From: an uncultured Clostridia bacterium
Lineage (GTDB): Bacteria; Bacillota; Clostridia; Oscillospirales; Ruminococcaceae
Direction: 5' to 3'
NCBI GenBank assembly: GCA_947625195.1
Contig: CANQNK010000008.1
Coordinates: forward strand, 1-64,000
Length of the DNA stretch: 64,000 nt
In this document: positions 21,491 to 33,586 of the stretch, in pieces
How positions within the stretch are numbered: position 1 is the first letter of the stretch
How the letters are laid out: every line of letters starts with the position of its first letter
Notes under the pieces: generated by a model
Databases searched by the model: none
Seen by the model: only the letters and a program-made list of their open reading frames with translations
What the model was told of the DNA's origin: nothing
Translations under genes and position numbers: made by a program

Positions 21491-22810
21491 TTATTCCAAA
21501 AATCCCTTGTGATGACGCATCATCATCTGAGACTCAAGCGTGCGAACGGTTTCAAGCGATACGCTTACGATAATGAGGATAGAAGTACCTCCCATAGCGA
21601 TTCCGTTGATTCCCGAGAACCTTGCGAAGAATATCGGGAATATAGCGATAATTCCGAGGAATATAGCTCCTACAAGCGTTACCTTTGAAAGAACTCTCTT
21701 GATAAAGTCGCTGGTCGGCTTACCGGGACGGATTCCCGGAATACCTCCGTTGTTCTGACGCAGATTGTTAGCTATCTCAATAGGATTGTACTGCATTGAA
21801 ACATAGAAGTAGTTAAATCCTATGATAAGCAGGAAGTACAGCACCGCATAGAAAATGCTGTCAGTGCTGAACCAGTTAAGCAATCCAACGTAGAAGTTTT
21901 GCCAGAATCCCGTAGGATTTGCCGGTCTTGCGATAAACAGCTCAAGAGTAGACGGAAGAGACATAAACGACATTGCAAAGATGATAGGCAAAACGCCGCT
22001 CATTGCAACCTTTACGGGGATGTATGAATTCTGTCCGCCGTACATTTTTCTTCCAACAACTCTTTTAGCGTACTGAATGGGAATTCTTCTCTCTGCATTA
22101 TCCATAAAGATAATAAATGCAATCATCAAGATAAATATGATTATAACTACCGGTACAAAAATGATATACCTCATTTCTCCCGTTCTCAGAAGCTCGATCA
22201 TATAGAGAATAGCCTCGGGACCTCTTGCAATGATTCCGGCAAAAAGGATCATCGAGATACCGTTTCCGATACCCTTGTCGTTTATCTGATCACCCAGCCA
22301 TATAATAAGCGCCGAGCCGGCGACAAAGCAGGCGATTATAACTACTGCGGCAAAGATTCCGAAAAATCCCGATGTATACTTGACAGCATGCGCTGAATTT
22401 TTAAGGGTGAGATAATATGCCCAGCCCTGGAACAGCGCAATGCCGAAAGCGGTGTAACGGGTTATCCTGTTGATCTTCTTTCTGCCCTCCTGACCTTCTT
22501 TTGACATTCTCTCCAGCGGAGGAATAGCATAAGTCAGAAGCTGAATGATAATCGAAGCGTTGATATACGGCGATATCGACAGACACAAAAGCGTTGCCTT
22601 TGAAAAAGCTCCACCGGATAACATATTAAGGTAATTAAAGAAGTTACCCGTATCACCGGTTGAGTTGAACCAGTCCTGGATTGTACCCTGTTCAAGATAC
22701 GGTACGGGAATAGCCGATCCAATACGGAAAATAATGATTATCAAAAGTGTAAATAATATTTTCTTTCTAAGGTCCGCAACTTTCCATGCGTTTCTTAAAG
22801 TCTGTAACAC
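21491..22810 (-). CDS. secY: Preprotein translocase subunit SecY
   Basis: Multi-[35 protein letters not shown]. Confidence 0.98.
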   Translation of the reverse strand: MLQTLRNAWKVADLRKKILFTLLIIIIFRIGSAIPVPYLEQGTIQDWFNSTGDTGNFFNYLNMLSGGAFSKATLLCLSISPYINASIIIQLLTYAIPPLERMSKEGQEGRKKINRITRYTAFGIALFQGWAYYLTLKNSAHAVKYTSGFFGIFAAVVIIACFVAGSALIIWLGDQINDKGIGNGISMILFAGIIARGPEAILYMIELLRTGEMRYIIFVPVVIIIFILMIAFIIFMDNAERRIPIQYAKRVVGRKMYGGQNSYIPVKVAMSGVLPIIFAMSFMSLPSTLELFIARPANPTGFWQNFYVGLLNWFSTDSIFYAVLYFLLIIGFNYFYVSMQYNPIEIANNLRQNNGGIPGIRPGKPTSDFIKRVLSKVTLVGAIFLGIIAIFPIFFARFSGINGIAMGGTSILIIVSVSLETVRTLESQMMMRHHKGFLE

Positions 22811-22812
22811 TT

Positions 22813-23253
22813 TTAAATCACCTCAGCCTTTCCGCCTGCCTTTTCAATCTTTTCCACGGCCGTCTTTGTAAAGGCGTCCGCTTTAACGGTAATTTTCTTG
22901 GAAAAAGATCCATTACCCAGAATCTTTACGGCGTCGTATCTGCCTTTTACAAGGCCGGACGCCTTCAGAAGCTCCTCGTCAACTGTGATTCCGTCATTGA
23001 ATTTCTCAAGGTCGCTTACGTTTACTGTCGCAAACTTCTTTGCAAAGATGTTGTTAAACCCTCTTTTAGGGGTTCTTCTTGCAAGAGAAGTCTGTCCTCC
23101 TTCAAATCCGGGTCTGATACCGCCGCCGGAACGGGCCTTCTGACCCTTGTGTCCTTTACCTGCGGTCTTACCCTGCCCCGAGCCGTGGCCTCTGCCGATT
23201 CTCTTGGTTTCCTTCACAGAGCCTGCGGCGGGCGAAAGTTCATGTAATTTCAT
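22813..23253 (-). CDS. rplO: 50S ribosomal protein L15
   Basis: [37 protein letters not shown]. Confidence 0.98.
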   Translation of the reverse strand: MKLHELSPAAGSVKETKRIGRGHGSGQGKTAGKGHKGQKARSGGGIRPGFEGGQTSLARRTPKRGFNNIFAKKFATVNVSDLEKFNDGITVDEELLKASGLVKGRYDAVKILGNGSFSKKITVKADAFTKTAVEKIEKAGGKAEVI

Positions 23254-23272
23254 AAAATCTGCACCTCCCTAA

Positions 23273-23452
23273 TCACGCTTCGGTAACCTTAATCAGATGC
23301 GCGATCTTCTTAATCTTACCTTGTGTCTGTGCGTTATCAGGTTGAATTGTTACCGCACCTATTTTCTTAAGGCCAAGAGAACGGGCAGTAGCAATCTGGT
23401 TCTCGGTTTTAGAGTTAAGACTCTTAACCAATGTGATTTTTAGATTTGCCAT
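23273..23452 (-). CDS. rpmD: 50S ribosomal protein L30
   Basis: MANLKITLVKSLNSKTENQIATARSLGLKKI; start at 23452, not the longer ORF start. Confidence 0.96.
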   Translation of the reverse strand: MANLKITLVKSLNSKTENQIATARSLGLKKIGAVTIQPDNAQTQGKIKKIAHLIKVTEA

Positions 23453-23465
23453 TTTAAAGTCCTCC

Positions 23466-23966
23466 TTAGCCAAGTATTTCTCTGACCGTCTTACCTCTTT
23501 TTGCTGCAACCTCCTCAGCAGAGTTTACAGATGCAAGACCGTTTATCGTAGCTCTTACTACATTGCAAGGATTGTTTGAACGAAGAGACTTTGTTCTGAT
23601 ATCCTTGATTCCCGCCATTTCAACAACCGCTCTTACAGGTCCGCCGGCGATTACACCGGTACCGGGCGCAGCAGGTCTCATCAAAACTCTGCCTGCGCCA
23701 AAAGCGCCTACTACTTCGTGGGGGATAGTTGTACCCTTTAATGAAACCCTGATAAGGTTTTTCTTAGCATCCTCAATTCCCTTGCGTATAGCGTCCGGAA
23801 CTTCGCTGGACTTTCCAAGTCCAAAGCCTACTACTCCGTTTCCATCGCCGACTACAATAAGAGCTGAGAACTTTCTGATGCGTCCGCCCTTAACGGTTTT
23901 AGATACCATGTTAATAGCGACTACCTTTTCTGTAAGTTCCATATTAGAAGCATCTATTAAAGCCAA
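23466..23966 (-). CDS. rpsE: 30S ribosomal protein S5
   Basis: Sequence and synteny. Confidence 0.98.
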   Translation of the reverse strand: MALIDASNMELTEKVVAINMVSKTVKGGRIRKFSALIVVGDGNGVVGFGLGKSSEVPDAIRKGIEDAKKNLIRVSLKGTTIPHEVVGAFGAGRVLMRPAAPGTGVIAGGPVRAVVEMAGIKDIRTKSLRSNNPCNVVRATINGLASVNSAEEVAAKRGKTVREILG

Positions 23967-24020
23967 AATATTACCTCCTTATAAACTCTCACAGCTTAAC
24001 TGTGCTGCACAAATTATTTC

Positions 24021-24377
24021 TCAGAACTTGAGTCCGCCCTCACGAGCGCCGTCAGCGAGCTCTTTAACTCTTCCGTGATAGAGATATCCTCCCCTGTCAA
24101 ATATGACAGTATCAATACCCTTATCGGAGCAAGCCTTTGCGATTGCCTCGCCGACCTTCTTGGCGCCCTCCTTGTTTCCGCCATCCTCAAGCTTTAAAGA
24201 GAGTGAAGAAGCAGATGCAAGCGTTGCGCCGTTTTCGTCATCGATTATCTGTGCGTATATATGCTTAGCGGAGCGAAATACACTCAAACGGGGACACTGT
24301 GCCGTTCCTGCAATTTTCTTGCGGACCTTAGCATGTCTTTTAGCTCTAGCCAATGCTTTATCAGCCTTTTTAACCAT
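24021..24377 (-). CDS. rplR: 50S ribosomal protein L18
   Basis: Sequence and synteny. Confidence 0.97.
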   Translation of the reverse strand: MVKKADKALARAKRHAKVRKKIAGTAQCPRLSVFRSAKHIYAQIIDDENGATLASASSLSLKLEDGGNKEGAKKVGEAIAKACSDKGIDTVIFDRGGYLYHGRVKELADGAREGGLKF

Positions 24378-24398
24378 AGTATTTTACACTCCCTTCTC

Positions 24399-24944
24399 TT
24401 ATTTACCCTTACCGGCTTTTCCTTCTTTACGAATGATCCTCTCACCTTCGTAACGAATACCCTTACCTTTATAAGGCTCCGGCGGGCGCTTTTCGCGGAT
24501 CTCGCTTGCGTACTGACCTACTCTTTGCTTGTCGATTCCGTTCACAACGATCTTGTTCGGAGCAGGAACATCTATTGTAATTCCGTCCGTCTCCGACATA
24601 ACTACCTGGTGTGAAAATCCCAGGTTCATAACAAGGTTCTTGCCCTGTTTCGCGGCTCTGTATCCCACACCCTCTATCTCAAGAGTCTTGGAATAACCGT
24701 TTGTCACACCCTCGATCATATTGCTTACAAGCGTTCTTGTCAATCCGTGAAGCGACTTGTGAAACTTATCCTCGGAAGGACGGGCAACCTTTACCTCTCC
24801 TCCCTCACAGGTGATTATGATATCACTGTGAAAATTCTTAGTAAGCGTTCCCTTAGGGCCTTTAACAGTAACTGCGTTACCATCAGAAATGCTCACATCC
24901 ACTCCGGCGGGAACACTAATTGGCTTATTACCGATTCTCGACAT
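24399..24944 (-). CDS. rplF: 50S ribosomal protein L6
   Basis: [31 protein letters not shown]. Confidence 0.98.
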   Translation of the reverse strand: MSRIGNKPISVPAGVDVSISDGNAVTVKGPKGTLTKNFHSDIIITCEGGEVKVARPSEDKFHKSLHGLTRTLVSNMIEGVTNGYSKTLEIEGVGYRAAKQGKNLVMNLGFSHQVVMSETDGITIDVPAPNKIVVNGIDKQRVGQYASEIREKRPPEPYKGKGIRYEGERIIRKEGKAGKGK

Positions 24945-24958
24945 AATCTTAGTCCTCC

Positions 24959-25357
24959 TTACCAGACAAATGCAAGAACTTCTCCTCCGACATTAAGCTC
25001 TCTTGCCTTTTTGTCGGTAACAACACCCTTTGAAGTAGAGATGATTGCTACGCCGAGCCCTTTCATTACCTTAGGCATTTCCTCACAGCTTGAGTAAATT
25101 CTGAGTCCCGGCTTGGAAACTCTTCTAAGTCCTGAAATTATCGGCGAGTTGTTCTCGTCATATTTTAGAGTAATTCTAATGATACCCTGCTTTCCGTCTT
25201 CAATGAACTGATAGTCCTTTACGTAACCCTCGTCAACAAGAATCTGCGTTATGGACTTTTTCATATTAGATGCAGGAACGTCAACTGTTGCGTGCTTTGC
25301 AGAACTTGCATTACGAATTCTGGTCAATAAATCAGCTATTGTATCAGTAATTTGCAT
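24959..25357 (-). CDS. rpsH: 30S ribosomal protein S8
   Basis: [17 protein letters not shown]. Confidence 0.98.
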   Translation of the reverse strand: MQITDTIADLLTRIRNASSAKHATVDVPASNMKKSITQILVDEGYVKDYQFIEDGKQGIIRITLKYDENNSPIISGLRRVSKPGLRIYSSCEEMPKVMKGLGVAIISTSKGVVTDKKARELNVGGEVLAFVW

Positions 25358-25389
25358 GCTAGTTAACCTCCTTTTTAAAATAAATCTCT

Positions 25390-25575
25390 TTACCAGCTTG
25401 CCTTCTTAACGCCCGGGATCTGACCGTTATGTGCGAGCTCTCTGAAGCATATACGGCAGATACCGAATTTTCTGAGATAAGCGTGCGGTCTTCCGCAGAT
25501 CTTACATCTGTTGTAAGAACGAGTCGAAAATTTAGGCGCCGCCTGCTGCTTGTTTATCATAGCCTTCTTAGCCAT
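25390..25575 (-). CDS. rpsZ: 30S ribosomal protein S14 type Z
   Basis: 61 aa with [21 protein letters not shown]. Confidence 0.97.
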   Translation of the reverse strand: MAKKAMINKQQAAPKFSTRSYNRCKICGRPHAYLRKFGICRICFRELAHNGQIPGVKKASW

Positions 25576-25598
25576 ACTTATTTCCTCCCCTTTATTTC

Positions 25599-26144
25599 TT
25601 ACTTATCAGCGAAAGGCGCACCCATCAGAGAAAGTAGCTCCTTTGCCTCTTCGTCAGTTTTGGCGGTGGTGATAAAGTTAATGTCCATACCGCGAACCTT
25701 ATCGATCTTATCGTACGCTATTTCTGGGAAAATCAGCTGTTCCTTAATTCCGGTTGAGTAATTTCCCCTTCCGTCGAATGAGTTCGGGTTGATGCCTCTG
25801 AAGTCACGGACACGAGGGAAAGCGACGTTAAAGAGCCTGTCAACAAACTCATACATTCTCTCCGCTCTCAGCGTTACCTTAACGCCGATGATCTGTCCGT
25901 CACGAAGCTTGAAGTTAGCGACCGACTTTTTAGCCTTGCAGGCAATCGGCTTCTGACCTGTGATAGCGGCAAGATCAGACATAATAGCGTCAACTATTTT
26001 GGAATTGTCCTTTGCCTCTCCGCAGGCAACGTTTACTACTACCTTATCAAGCTTTGGAATCTGCATTACGTTTTTGTAGCCAAATTTTTTCATCATAGCA
26101 GGAGCTACGCTGCTAACATATAGTTCTTTTAAATTTGCAGACAT
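25599..26144 (-). CDS. rplE: 50S ribosomal protein L5
   Basis: Sequence and synteny. Confidence 0.98.
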   Translation of the reverse strand: MSANLKELYVSSVAPAMMKKFGYKNVMQIPKLDKVVVNVACGEAKDNSKIVDAIMSDLAAITGQKPIACKAKKSVANFKLRDGQIIGVKVTLRAERMYEFVDRLFNVAFPRVRDFRGINPNSFDGRGNYSTGIKEQLIFPEIAYDKIDKVRGMDINFITTAKTDEEAKELLSLMGAPFADK

Positions 26145-26159
26145 CTTAACTCCTCCTGA

Positions 26160-26483
26160 TTAAAACTCTTCGCCGCAGCTTGCGTTTTTGCAAACGCGAA
26201 CCTTTTTGCCGTCCTCGAGGATCTTGTGACCGACTCTCGTGGGCTTTCCGCACTTGGGGCAAACGGGCATTACCTTGCTTGCATACATAGCGGCCTCTGC
26301 CTTAACGATACCGCCCGCTTCGCCTCTTCTTCTTGGCTTAACGTGCTTAGTGCACATATTAACGCCCTCAATGATAACCTTGCGCTCCTTGGGAGATACC
26401 TCGAGTATCTTGCCCTTCTTGCCCTTCTCCTTGCCTGAGAGAACAACAACGGTGTCGCCGGTTTTCACATGTAATTTATTCAT
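26160..26483 (-). CDS. rplX: 50S ribosomal protein L24
   Basis: [26 protein letters not shown]-terminal CPKCG...CKNASC extension. Confidence 0.97.
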   Translation of the reverse strand: MNKLHVKTGDTVVVLSGKEKGKKGKILEVSPKERKVIIEGVNMCTKHVKPRRRGEAGGIVKAEAAMYASKVMPVCPKCGKPTRVGHKILEDGKKVRVCKNASCGEEF

Positions 26484-26501
26484 CTTAACGACACCTCCGA
26501 A

Positions 26502-26870
26502 TCAAAGAACTTCCGGAGCCAGAGAAAGTATCTTCATATATTCCTTCTCGCGAAGCTCCCTTGCAACGGGCCCGAAAATACGGGTTCCCCTTGGGTTTTT
26601 ATCTTCTCTTATGATAACGGCAGCGTTTTCATCAAAACGGATATACGTTCCGTCTTCTCTTCTGAGACCACTTGCCGAACGAACGATTACTGCTTTAACA
26701 ACATCGCCTTTTTTAACAACGCCGCCCGGTGTTGCTTTTTTAACCGAAGCAACTATTACATCACCGATGTTTGCATACCTTCTGCGGGATCCGCCCAATA
26801 CTCTAATACACATAAGCTCCTTGGCTCCGGTATTGTCGGCAACCTTCAGGTAAGTTTGCATTTGAATCAC
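26502..26870 (-). CDS. rplN: 50S ribosomal protein L14
   Basis: [27 protein letters not shown]. Confidence 0.98.
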   Translation of the reverse strand: MIQMQTYLKVADNTGAKELMCIRVLGGSRRRYANIGDVIVASVKKATPGGVVKKGDVVKAVIVRSASGLRREDGTYIRFDENAAVIIREDKNPRGTRIFGPVARELREKEYMKILSLAPEVL

Positions 26871-26956
26871 AGTGCGTTCCTCCTTTCAAAAACTTACAAG
26901 ACCGGTTTTAAAAGAGGATAAGGTTCCTCTTTTAACAAACCTAATACTTTTTATAA

Positions 26957-27214
26957 TTACTTAGCCTGCTCGATAACTCTTACAAGGCGCCATCTCTTAT
27001 CCTTGGAGAGAGGGCGGGTTTCCATAACCTCAACCTTATCGCCGATGCCGCAAACATTTTTCTCGTCGTGTGCCTTCAGCTTGTAGGTTCTCTTGATTAT
27101 CTTTTTATAAAGCGGGTGAGAAACGTTATCCTCAATAGCGACGACTATAGTCTTATCCATTTTGTTGGATACTACCTTACCCACTCTGGTTTTTCTAAGA
27201 TTTCTTTCGCTCAC
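26957..27214 (-). CDS. rpsQ: 30S ribosomal protein S17
   Basis: [22 protein letters not shown]. Confidence 0.98.
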   Translation of the reverse strand: MSERNLRKTRVGKVVSNKMDKTIVVAIEDNVSHPLYKKIIKRTYKLKAHDEKNVCGIGDKVEVMETRPLSKDKRWRLVRVIEQAK

Positions 27215-27231
27215 AGTAAATCCTCCTTTTC

Positions 27232-27429
27232 TTATTCAGCGCCGGACTCTTGCTTACGAATGAATGTCTTAACACGAGCAATATCCCTTTTTACAGCCTT
27301 CAGTCTCATCGGGTTGTCAAGTTGGTTTACAGCATGCTGAAAACGAAGGTTGAATAGCTCCTGCTTTAAGTCCTTAAGCTTCTCCTGAAGCTCGTTAGCC
27401 GTCATCTCTTTGATTTCACTTGCCTTCAT
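27232..27429 (-). CDS. rpmC: 50S ribosomal protein L29
   Basis: [43 protein letters not shown]. Confidence 0.97.
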   Translation of the reverse strand: MKASEIKEMTANELQEKLKDLKQELFNLRFQHAVNQLDNPMRLKAVKRDIARVKTFIRKQESGAE

Positions 27430-27860
27430 TATTGCTCACCACCCGTTTCTAGAGTTTCTCTTTTAACAAACTTACACTTTACCGGCAGCTTGTGCGCTGC
27501 AAGACGCATAGCCTCTCTGGCAATATCCTCGCTTACGCCCTGGATCTCAAACATGACTCTTCCCGGCTTGACAACAGCAACCCAAAACTCAGGAGCGCCC
27601 TTACCTTTACCCATACGGGTGCCGAGCGGCTTCTTTGTAATCGGCTTGTCGGGGAATATCTTGATCCAAACCTGACCGCCACGCTTGATATATCTTGTCA
27701 TCGCGATTCTGGCTGCCTCGATCTGGTTAGAGGTTATCCACCCGCACTGAAGAGCCTGAAGTCCGTACTCACCGTTAGTAACCTTGTTTCCGCGCAGCGC
27801 CTTTCCTGTCATACGGCCTCTGTGCTGCTTACGATACTTTACTCTCTTTGGAAGTAGCAT
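27429..27860 (-). CDS. rplP: 50S ribosomal protein L16
   Basis: [25 protein letters not shown]. Confidence 0.98.
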   Translation of the reverse strand: MLLPKRVKYRKQHRGRMTGKALRGNKVTNGEYGLQALQCGWITSNQIEAARIAMTRYIKRGGQVWIKIFPDKPITKKPLGTRMGKGKGAPEFWVAVVKPGRVMFEIQGVSEDIAREAMRLAAHKLPVKCKFVKRETLETGGEQ

Positions 27861-28624
27861 TATTCGTTACCTCCTTCTGCATTTTCTTTTCTCGGTCTGC
27901 CGCCCGAACGACGTCTTGGTCTGTCGTCGTTTCTGCGGCGTCTCGGCTTATCCTTGCTATCCTTGAAATCTCTCTTCTGAGAGCTCGGGATCTCACCCTT
28001 TAAAACCTCGCCGCGGTATACCCATACTTTTACGCCGATTCTTCCGTAGGTGGTGTGCGCTTCAGCGGTACCGTAGTCGATATCCGCACGAATCGTCTGA
28101 AGCGGAATAGTTCCCTCGTGATAGCTTTCTGCTCTTGCGATCTCAGCGCCGCCCAAACGGCCCGAGCATCTTGTCTTTATACCCTTAGCGCCCATCTTCA
28201 TTGCTCTGCCGATAGACTGCTTCATAGCTCTTCTGAAAGAAATTCTGTTTTCAAGATCAAGCGCTATCTTCTCAGCAATAAGCTGTGCGTTTAGATCCGG
28301 CTGTCTTACCTCAACAATGTTTAACGACACCGGCTTGTTTATCATCTTTTCAAGCTTTGCACGGAGCTTTTCAACGGTAGCTCCCTTTTGTCCGATTACC
28401 ATTCCCGGCTTAGCACAGTTAATGTGGATCTTAACCTTATCTGCAAATCTTTCAATCTCTATTCTCGGAACGCCTGCGTTGTAGAGGGTCTTTTTGATGT
28501 ACTCTCTTATCTTGTAGTCCTCAACAAGCGTATTGCCGAAAGTTGATTTATTTGCAAACCAACGGGAATCCCAATCCTTAATTACTCCGACACGAAGTCC
28601 ATGCGGGTTTACTTTCTGACCCAT
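27860..28624 (-). CDS. rpsC: 30S ribosomal protein S3
   Basis: [24 protein letters not shown]. Confidence 0.98.
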   Translation of the reverse strand: MGQKVNPHGLRVGVIKDWDSRWFANKSTFGNTLVEDYKIREYIKKTLYNAGVPRIEIERFADKVKIHINCAKPGMVIGQKGATVEKLRAKLEKMINKPVSLNIVEVRQPDLNAQLIAEKIALDLENRISFRRAMKQSIGRAMKMGAKGIKTRCSGRLGGAEIARAESYHEGTIPLQTIRADIDYGTAEAHTTYGRIGVKVWVYRGEVLKGEIPSSQKRDFKDSKDKPRRRRNDDRPRRRSGGRPRKENAEGGNE

Positions 28625-28643
28625 AGTTTACCTCCTCTTTCGA

Positions 28644-28979
28644 CTATTCCTTTTCTCCGAGAACAATGGTGATGTGTGATGTTCTCTTGAGAATTCTGTT
28701 TGCTCTTCCGCGTGACACCGGTATAATTCTTTTAAGCGTTCTGCCGGGAGTGACAAAGCACTGTGAAACATACAGATTGTTCTTATCCATATTGTGGTTG
28801 TTTTCAGCGTTTGCCGCAGCCGATTCAAGAAGCTTAATAAGATATTCGCTTGCAGCCTTCGGTGTATGCTTTACTGTCGCCAATGCAACATCGTAATTCT
28901 TCCCTCTTATAAGATCAAGAACGATCTTCACCTTTCGGGGAGAAATGCGAGCGTCTTTTAAAATTGCTCTTGCTTCCAT
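28644..28979 (-). CDS. rplV: 50S ribosomal protein L22
   Basis: Sequence and synteny. Confidence 0.98.
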   Translation of the reverse strand: MEARAILKDARISPRKVKIVLDLIRGKNYDVALATVKHTPKAASEYLIKLLESAAANAENNHNMDKNNLYVSQCFVTPGRTLKRIIPVSRGRANRILKRTSHITIVLGEKE

Positions 28980-28998
28980 TCAAATATCCTCCCTTCGG

Positions 28999-29283
28999 CT
29001 ACTTCTTACCGTTATTCGATGTCTTGGAGCCTGCGTGGCCTCTGTATGTTCGCGTCGGCGCGAACTCACCCAGCTTATGACCTACCATATCCTCAGTCAC
29101 ATAAACGGGAACGTGCTTGCGTCCGTCGTGAACAGCGAATGTATGGCCAACGAAGTCAGGGAAAATAGTAGACGATCTGCTCCAGGTTTTTAAAACCTTC
29201 TTTTCTCCCGCCTCGTTCATAGCAATAACTCTTTTAAGGAGAGCCTCCTGGACGAAAGGTCCTTTTTTAATACTTCTACCCAT
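28999..29283 (-). CDS. rpsS: 30S ribosomal protein S19
   Basis: [37 protein letters not shown]. Confidence 0.99.
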   Translation of the reverse strand: MGRSIKKGPFVQEALLKRVIAMNEAGEKKVLKTWSRSSTIFPDFVGHTFAVHDGRKHVPVYVTEDMVGHKLGEFAPTRTYRGHAGSKTSNNGKK

Positions 29284-29304
29284 TATTCATCTGCCTCCCT
29301 TCAA

Positions 29305-30138
29305 TTACTTACCGTTTCTGCGTTTTACGATAAACTTATCAGAGCGATGATGCTTTTTACGTGTCTTGTATCCAAGAGCCGGCTTACCCCACGGGGTAAC
29401 AGGGCCCGGACGTCCGACCGGCGACTTACCTTCACCACCGCCGTGGGGGTGATCGTTCGGGTTCATAACCGAACCTCTTACTGTAGGTCTTATGCCCATA
29501 TGACGTCTTCTTCCTGCTTTACCATAGTTTACGTTGTTGTGATCGATGTTTGAAACCTGACCTATCGTAGCCATACACTTTACAGGAATTCTTCTCATCT
29601 CTCCTGAGGGAAGTCTTACCAATGCGTAGTCATTCTCCTTGCCCATAAGCTGAGCCATATTTCCGGCACTTCTTACAAGCTGTGCGCCCTTGCCGGGATA
29701 AAGCTCAATATTGTGGATAAACGTACCAACCGGAATATTGATCATCTGAAGCGCATTTCCCGGCTTGACGTCGGCGTCTGCGCCGCTTCTCACCGTATCG
29801 CCCACATTCAGTCCGTTCGGCGCGAGAATGTATCTCTTTTCGCCGTCCTCGTACTTAATAAGTGCGATAAATGCCGAACGGTTCGGATCGTACTCAATGG
29901 TAAGAACCTCTGCGTTCATACCCGGCTTGTTTCTCTTAAAATCAATTACACGGTATTTTCTTCTTACGCCGCCGCCTCTGTGGCGAACAGTTATTCTACC
30001 GTAGCTGTTTCTGCCTGATTTTTTCTTCATAGGCTCAAGCAGACTTCTTTCCGGAGCCACCTTTGAGAGACCGGAATAATCGGTAACAGTCATACCTCTT
30101 CTTCCCGGAGTCGTAGGCTTGTAGCTCTTTATTGCCAT
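29305..30138 (-). CDS. rplB: 50S ribosomal protein L2
   Basis: [24 protein letters not shown]; start moved to ATG 30138. Confidence 0.98.
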   Translation of the reverse strand: MAIKSYKPTTPGRRGMTVTDYSGLSKVAPERSLLEPMKKKSGRNSYGRITVRHRGGGVRRKYRVIDFKRNKPGMNAEVLTIEYDPNRSAFIALIKYEDGEKRYILAPNGLNVGDTVRSGADADVKPGNALQMINIPVGTFIHNIELYPGKGAQLVRSAGNMAQLMGKENDYALVRLPSGEMRRIPVKCMATIGQVSNIDHNNVNYGKAGRRRHMGIRPTVRGSVMNPNDHPHGGGEGKSPVGRPGPVTPWGKPALGYKTRKKHHRSDKFIVKRRNGK

Positions 30139-30243
30139 ATTAAGTTCACTCCTTTTGAGTTTGTTTTGCGGGAAGCTTAATGCTTCTTCCCATACATACA
30201 CCAAGGCTTTTTGCCTCGGCTAAAAGCCGTTTACCTTTTAAAA

Positions 30244-30540
30244 TTATACGAGGTTATTAAAGAACTCTATTGTCTTTTCGCCGTCCTTAAGGGTTACTAC
30301 CGCCTTTTTTCTTGACGAGGTATATCCCTCATATCTGCCCATTCTTCTTTTTCTGCCTCTTACGTTTAAGGTGTTTACCTTAGCAACCTTTACGTTAAAG
30401 AGCTTTTCAACGGCAGACTTGATCTCGTACTTGTTTGCGTTCTTGGCAACCTCAAAGGTATACTTGTTCTTTTCGAGGTTTTTCATAGAAGCCTCTGTGA
30501 TTATCGGCTTTAAAATAATATCTTGAGCGGTCTTTTCCAT
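30244..30540 (-). CDS. rplW: 50S ribosomal protein L23
   Basis: Sequence and synteny. Confidence 0.97.
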   Translation of the reverse strand: MEKTAQDIILKPIITEASMKNLEKNKYTFEVAKNANKYEIKSAVEKLFNVKVAKVNTLNVRGRKRRMGRYEGYTSSRKKAVVTLKDGEKTIEFFNNLV

Positions 30541-31163
30541 TATGCATAAACCTCCTCAATCTTTTCTACCGCACTCTTTGCTACAACGAACTTTTCGTAG
30601 TTGAGAATGTCGTATACGTTAAGCGTATTTACGGTAGCCGTCTTAACGCCCTTTATATTGCTTGCGCTCTTTACTACCTTTAGGTCAGCCTCCGGCGTAA
30701 CGATAAGAGCCTTGCCCTCAACCTTTAAAGCCTTGAGCATATCAATTATCGTTTTTGTCTTAAACTCCGTGATGTCGATGCTGTCAACAACAATCATTTC
30801 GTTTTCCAGAACCTTTGAAGAAAGAGCAGACTTCAGCGCAAGTCTTTTTTCCTTTTTATTCAAAGAATAGCTGTAATCTCTGGGCTTTGGACCAAGCGCA
30901 ACTCCTCCGTGGGTCCACTGTGGGGCGCGGATAGAACCCTGTCTTGCGCGGCCTGTTCCCTTCTGCCTCCAGGGCTTCTTTCCGCCGCCTCTTACCTCTG
31001 TTCTTGTAAGAGTGGACTGTGTGCCCTGTCTCTGATTTGCAAGATAATTAACTACCATTGCGTGCATAACAGCCTCGTTGGGCTTGATTCCGAAAACAGC
31101 GTCGGAAAGCTCTGTGGTAGAAACCTCTACGCCCTTCATATCATAAACTGAAACCTTTGGCAT
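30540..31163 (-). CDS. rplD: 50S ribosomal protein L4
   Basis: [26 protein letters not shown]. Confidence 0.98.
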   Translation of the reverse strand: MPKVSVYDMKGVEVSTTELSDAVFGIKPNEAVMHAMVVNYLANQRQGTQSTLTRTEVRGGGKKPWRQKGTGRARQGSIRAPQWTHGGVALGPKPRDYSYSLNKKEKRLALKSALSSKVLENEMIVVDSIDITEFKTKTIIDMLKALKVEGKALIVTPEADLKVVKSASNIKGVKTATVNTLNVYDILNYEKFVVAKSAVEKIEEVYA

Positions 31164-31181
31164 ATTAACTTCCTCCTTCCA

Positions 31182-31817
31182 CTAAGCCTTCTTAACACAG
31201 TCAACGATCGTTACCGTTCCGTTCTTAGGACCGGGAACAGCGCCCTTGATTGCGATAAGATTATTCTCTGCGTCAACCTTTACAACGGTGAGGTTCTGAA
31301 CGGTCACCTTAGTGTTACCGTACTGACCCGGCATACCCTTGCCCTTAAAGATTCTCGACGGAGAGGAGCAAGCTCCCATAGAGCCTGCGTGTCTGTGAAC
31401 AGGACCCGTACCGTGAGTTTCCTTAAGTCTTGCGAAATTGTGACGCTTGATTGTTCCTGAAAAACCGTGACCCTTGCTCTTTCCGCTGACGTCAACAATG
31501 TCGCCCTCGGCAAAGGTATCGGCCTTAACTATATCTCCCACGTTGAGAGACTCTGTGTCGTCAAAGCGAAACTCCTTTAAAGTTCTCTTTAAAGCAACGT
31601 CCGCTTTTTTGAAATGACCTGTAAGGGGCTTGTTCACCCTCTTGGGCCTGATGTCGCCGAATCCGAGCTGCACTGCGTTATAGCCGTCGTTCTCAACGGT
31701 TTTCTTCTGAACTACAACGCAGGGACCCGCTTCAACTACAGTTACAGGAATTACCTTTCCTGCCTCATCGAAAATCTGTGTCATACCGATTTTCTTTGCG
31801 ATGATTCCCTTTTGCAT
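31182..31817 (-). CDS. rplC: 50S ribosomal protein L3
   Basis: [32 protein letters not shown]; start moved to ATG 31817. Confidence 0.98.
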   Translation of the reverse strand: MQKGIIAKKIGMTQIFDEAGKVIPVTVVEAGPCVVVQKKTVENDGYNAVQLGFGDIRPKRVNKPLTGHFKKADVALKRTLKEFRFDDTESLNVGDIVKADTFAEGDIVDVSGKSKGHGFSGTIKRHNFARLKETHGTGPVHRHAGSMGACSSPSRIFKGKGMPGQYGNTKVTVQNLTVVKVDAENNLIAIKGAVPGPKNGTVTIVDCVKKA

Positions 31818-31914
31818 ATTTTTCCTCCTTTGGTTATTGGTCGGCTGCCCGACATGACCTGCCCGTCGGCATCTCAATCCTTAAAGCTTACTAAAGATTT
31901 TCAATGAAAATCGG

Positions 31915-32229
31915 TTACTTGATTTCCATTACGATGTCAACGCCCGCAGGGAGCTCAAGGTTCTGAAGAGCCGCAGTTGTTTCATCGGTCGGACGAAGCA
32001 CGTCGATGAGTCTCTTGTGAGTTCTCATCTCAAACTGCTCACGGCTGTCCTTGTACTTGTGTACGGCACGGAGAATAGTAATGATCTCCTTGTTTGTAGG
32101 AAGCGGGATAGGACCCGAAACCTTTGCGCCGGTACGCTTTGCCGCCTCAACAATCTTAGCCGCCGCCGCGTCTACAACAGCGTGTTCATAACCCTTGATT
32201 TTGATTCTGAGCTTTTCATTGACTGCCAC
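31915..32229 (-). CDS. rpsJ: 30S ribosomal protein S10
   Basis: [30 protein letters not shown]. Confidence 0.98.
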   Translation of the reverse strand: MAVNEKLRIKIKGYEHAVVDAAAAKIVEAAKRTGAKVSGPIPLPTNKEIITILRAVHKYKDSREQFEMRTHKRLIDVLRPTDETTAALQNLELPAGVDIVMEIK

Positions 32230-32631
32230 TTAAATCGCCTCCTTAAAAATGTATAAATAGTGGGGGCCTGCCTATCATCCTCAATAAACCCCTGCCCGTT
32301 TCCCAAAAGCTCGGACAAAGCAGGAAGCTTTGTACAATAGGTATCCGCAAGTTCTCAACGCGTCCGTGCGTTCCCTGTGAGATGTCAATAAAAAACCCGA
32401 AGCTTCTTGTAAACTTCGGCTGACGGAACACACAAACCAGAGTGCCAAAACGCCAGTGACGCACAGCGCGCCATTCGCAAGAAGCATAATAAGCACCAAG
32501 GTCTTGAGGTATTACGGTCGCCCGGTTTAAAATCGGACATACTCCACGAGAATTACCGCACAAAAAGTGCGCAACCTCCCGCTTCAACGCATATCTTGTT
32601 GCAGTCAACTGCGGTTTCTGACCGCAGTGCA
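32230..32631 (-). promoter_or_regulatory. About 400-nt 5' leader of the S10-spc-alpha operon with several hairpins
   Basis: Hairpins: CTGCGGT/ACCGCAG (32609-32627), CGCAC/GTGCG (32557-32571), terminator-like hairpin (32397-32419), ACAAAGC/GCTTTGT (32315-32333). Confidence 0.6.
32388..32419 (-). terminator. Terminator/attenuator-like hairpin inside the rpsJ leader
   Basis: Minus strand CCGAAGTTT-ACAAG-AAGCTTCGG followed by GTTTTTT. Confidence 0.7.
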
Positions 32632-32637
32632 AGACTT

Positions 32638-32666
32638 ATTTTACCATTTATATGTAGAAAAATCAA
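32638..32666 (-). promoter_or_regulatory. Sigma-A-type promoter for rpsJ operon
   Basis: Minus strand TTGATT-N17-TAAAAT. Confidence 0.65.
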
Positions 32667-32827
32667 GGGCAACCCGCAAAAGTTATGCGTAGAAATTTTG
32701 CCGTATTTCCGCTTGATTTCTGTATAAAATGCACAAAGCCGCCCCTGACATATCAATCAGGTGTGGCTTTGTTCGATTCATATACCATATTTAGTATCTG
32801 AGACGCGTATTCAAGTTGTGCTCTAAA

Positions 32828-33502
32828 CTATTTTTCTCTGTCCTTAAGCGGATTTTCGATCTCCTTTACGCTATTTACGTTTGTTATTTCTATTTTATAT
32901 TCGTGCCGTGCGGACTTATCCCCGTCTTTGATTTCAGATGTTTCCACAAAGTAAATAAGATCTCCGTTCTCATCGAAGTGATACTCTGCCTCAAACGCCT
33001 CTACGTTCGATTCTTCTTCAAAGCTGTCCGGGTCATAGGTGTAGATATAGGCCGTACCGCCGTCCTCGTCTATCTTTTCTGTTTTTATTATAGAGCTCCT
33101 GTCAAACGGAAGGTACGCTCCGCTTGCCTGCGGGTGCTTTGAGTCACGGTTGTACGCCTCAAAGTCCGTATCTCCGCGCTGAGCAAATGTGAACTCACCG
33201 TTTTCCTCGGTAAAGCATTCAAAGCCGTTGTTGTACTGAATATAGCTTTCGTTTTCATATCCACCGGTATATAAATAGGTAAGGCTATCCTTTTCGTCGT
33301 ACTTGAAAATAAAAGTCTGCTCTACCTTTGCGGTATCGGCATTAGTTATGATCACCTCTGCGGAATCATAAGACTCATACTTTTCCCTTGCGGCCATGAC
33401 CAGATCCTCACCCTCAAGAGGCTCGCCTATCTGGCAGCCTGAAAGAGAAACAAGCACCGCTGAACAGATAAATAACACGGTTGTTTTTTTTGTGGCCTTC
33501 AT
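32828..33502 (-). CDS. Hypothetical lipoprotein
   Basis: Signal peptide with lipobox VSLSGC. Confidence 0.75.
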   Translation of the reverse strand: MKATKKTTVLFICSAVLVSLSGCQIGEPLEGEDLVMAAREKYESYDSAEVIITNADTAKVEQTFIFKYDEKDSLTYLYTGGYENESYIQYNNGFECFTEENGEFTFAQRGDTDFEAYNRDSKHPQASGAYLPFDRSSIIKTEKIDEDGGTAYIYTYDPDSFEEESNVEAFEAEYHFDENGDLIYFVETSEIKDGDKSARHEYKIEITNVNSVKEIENPLKDREK

Positions 33503-33559
33503 ATTTTCACTCCTTGTGTTAAGGGACAGCTTTAAGAAAAGCTTTACACCCCGGTAATT

Positions 33560-33586
33560 AAAAAAGGGACTCCCGGTCCCTTTTTA
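33560..33586 (-). terminator. Intrinsic terminator of the yabP-yabQ-divIC-S1 cluster
   Basis: AAAAAGGGAC-tcccg-GTCCCTTTTT. Confidence 0.75.

Noticed and set aside
32243-32756. Minus-strand ORFs of 129, 72 and 67 aa upstream of rpsJ
   Set aside because: They overlap the predicted promoter, hairpins and terminator of the rpsJ leader, have no RBS-supported starts, and have implausible composition.
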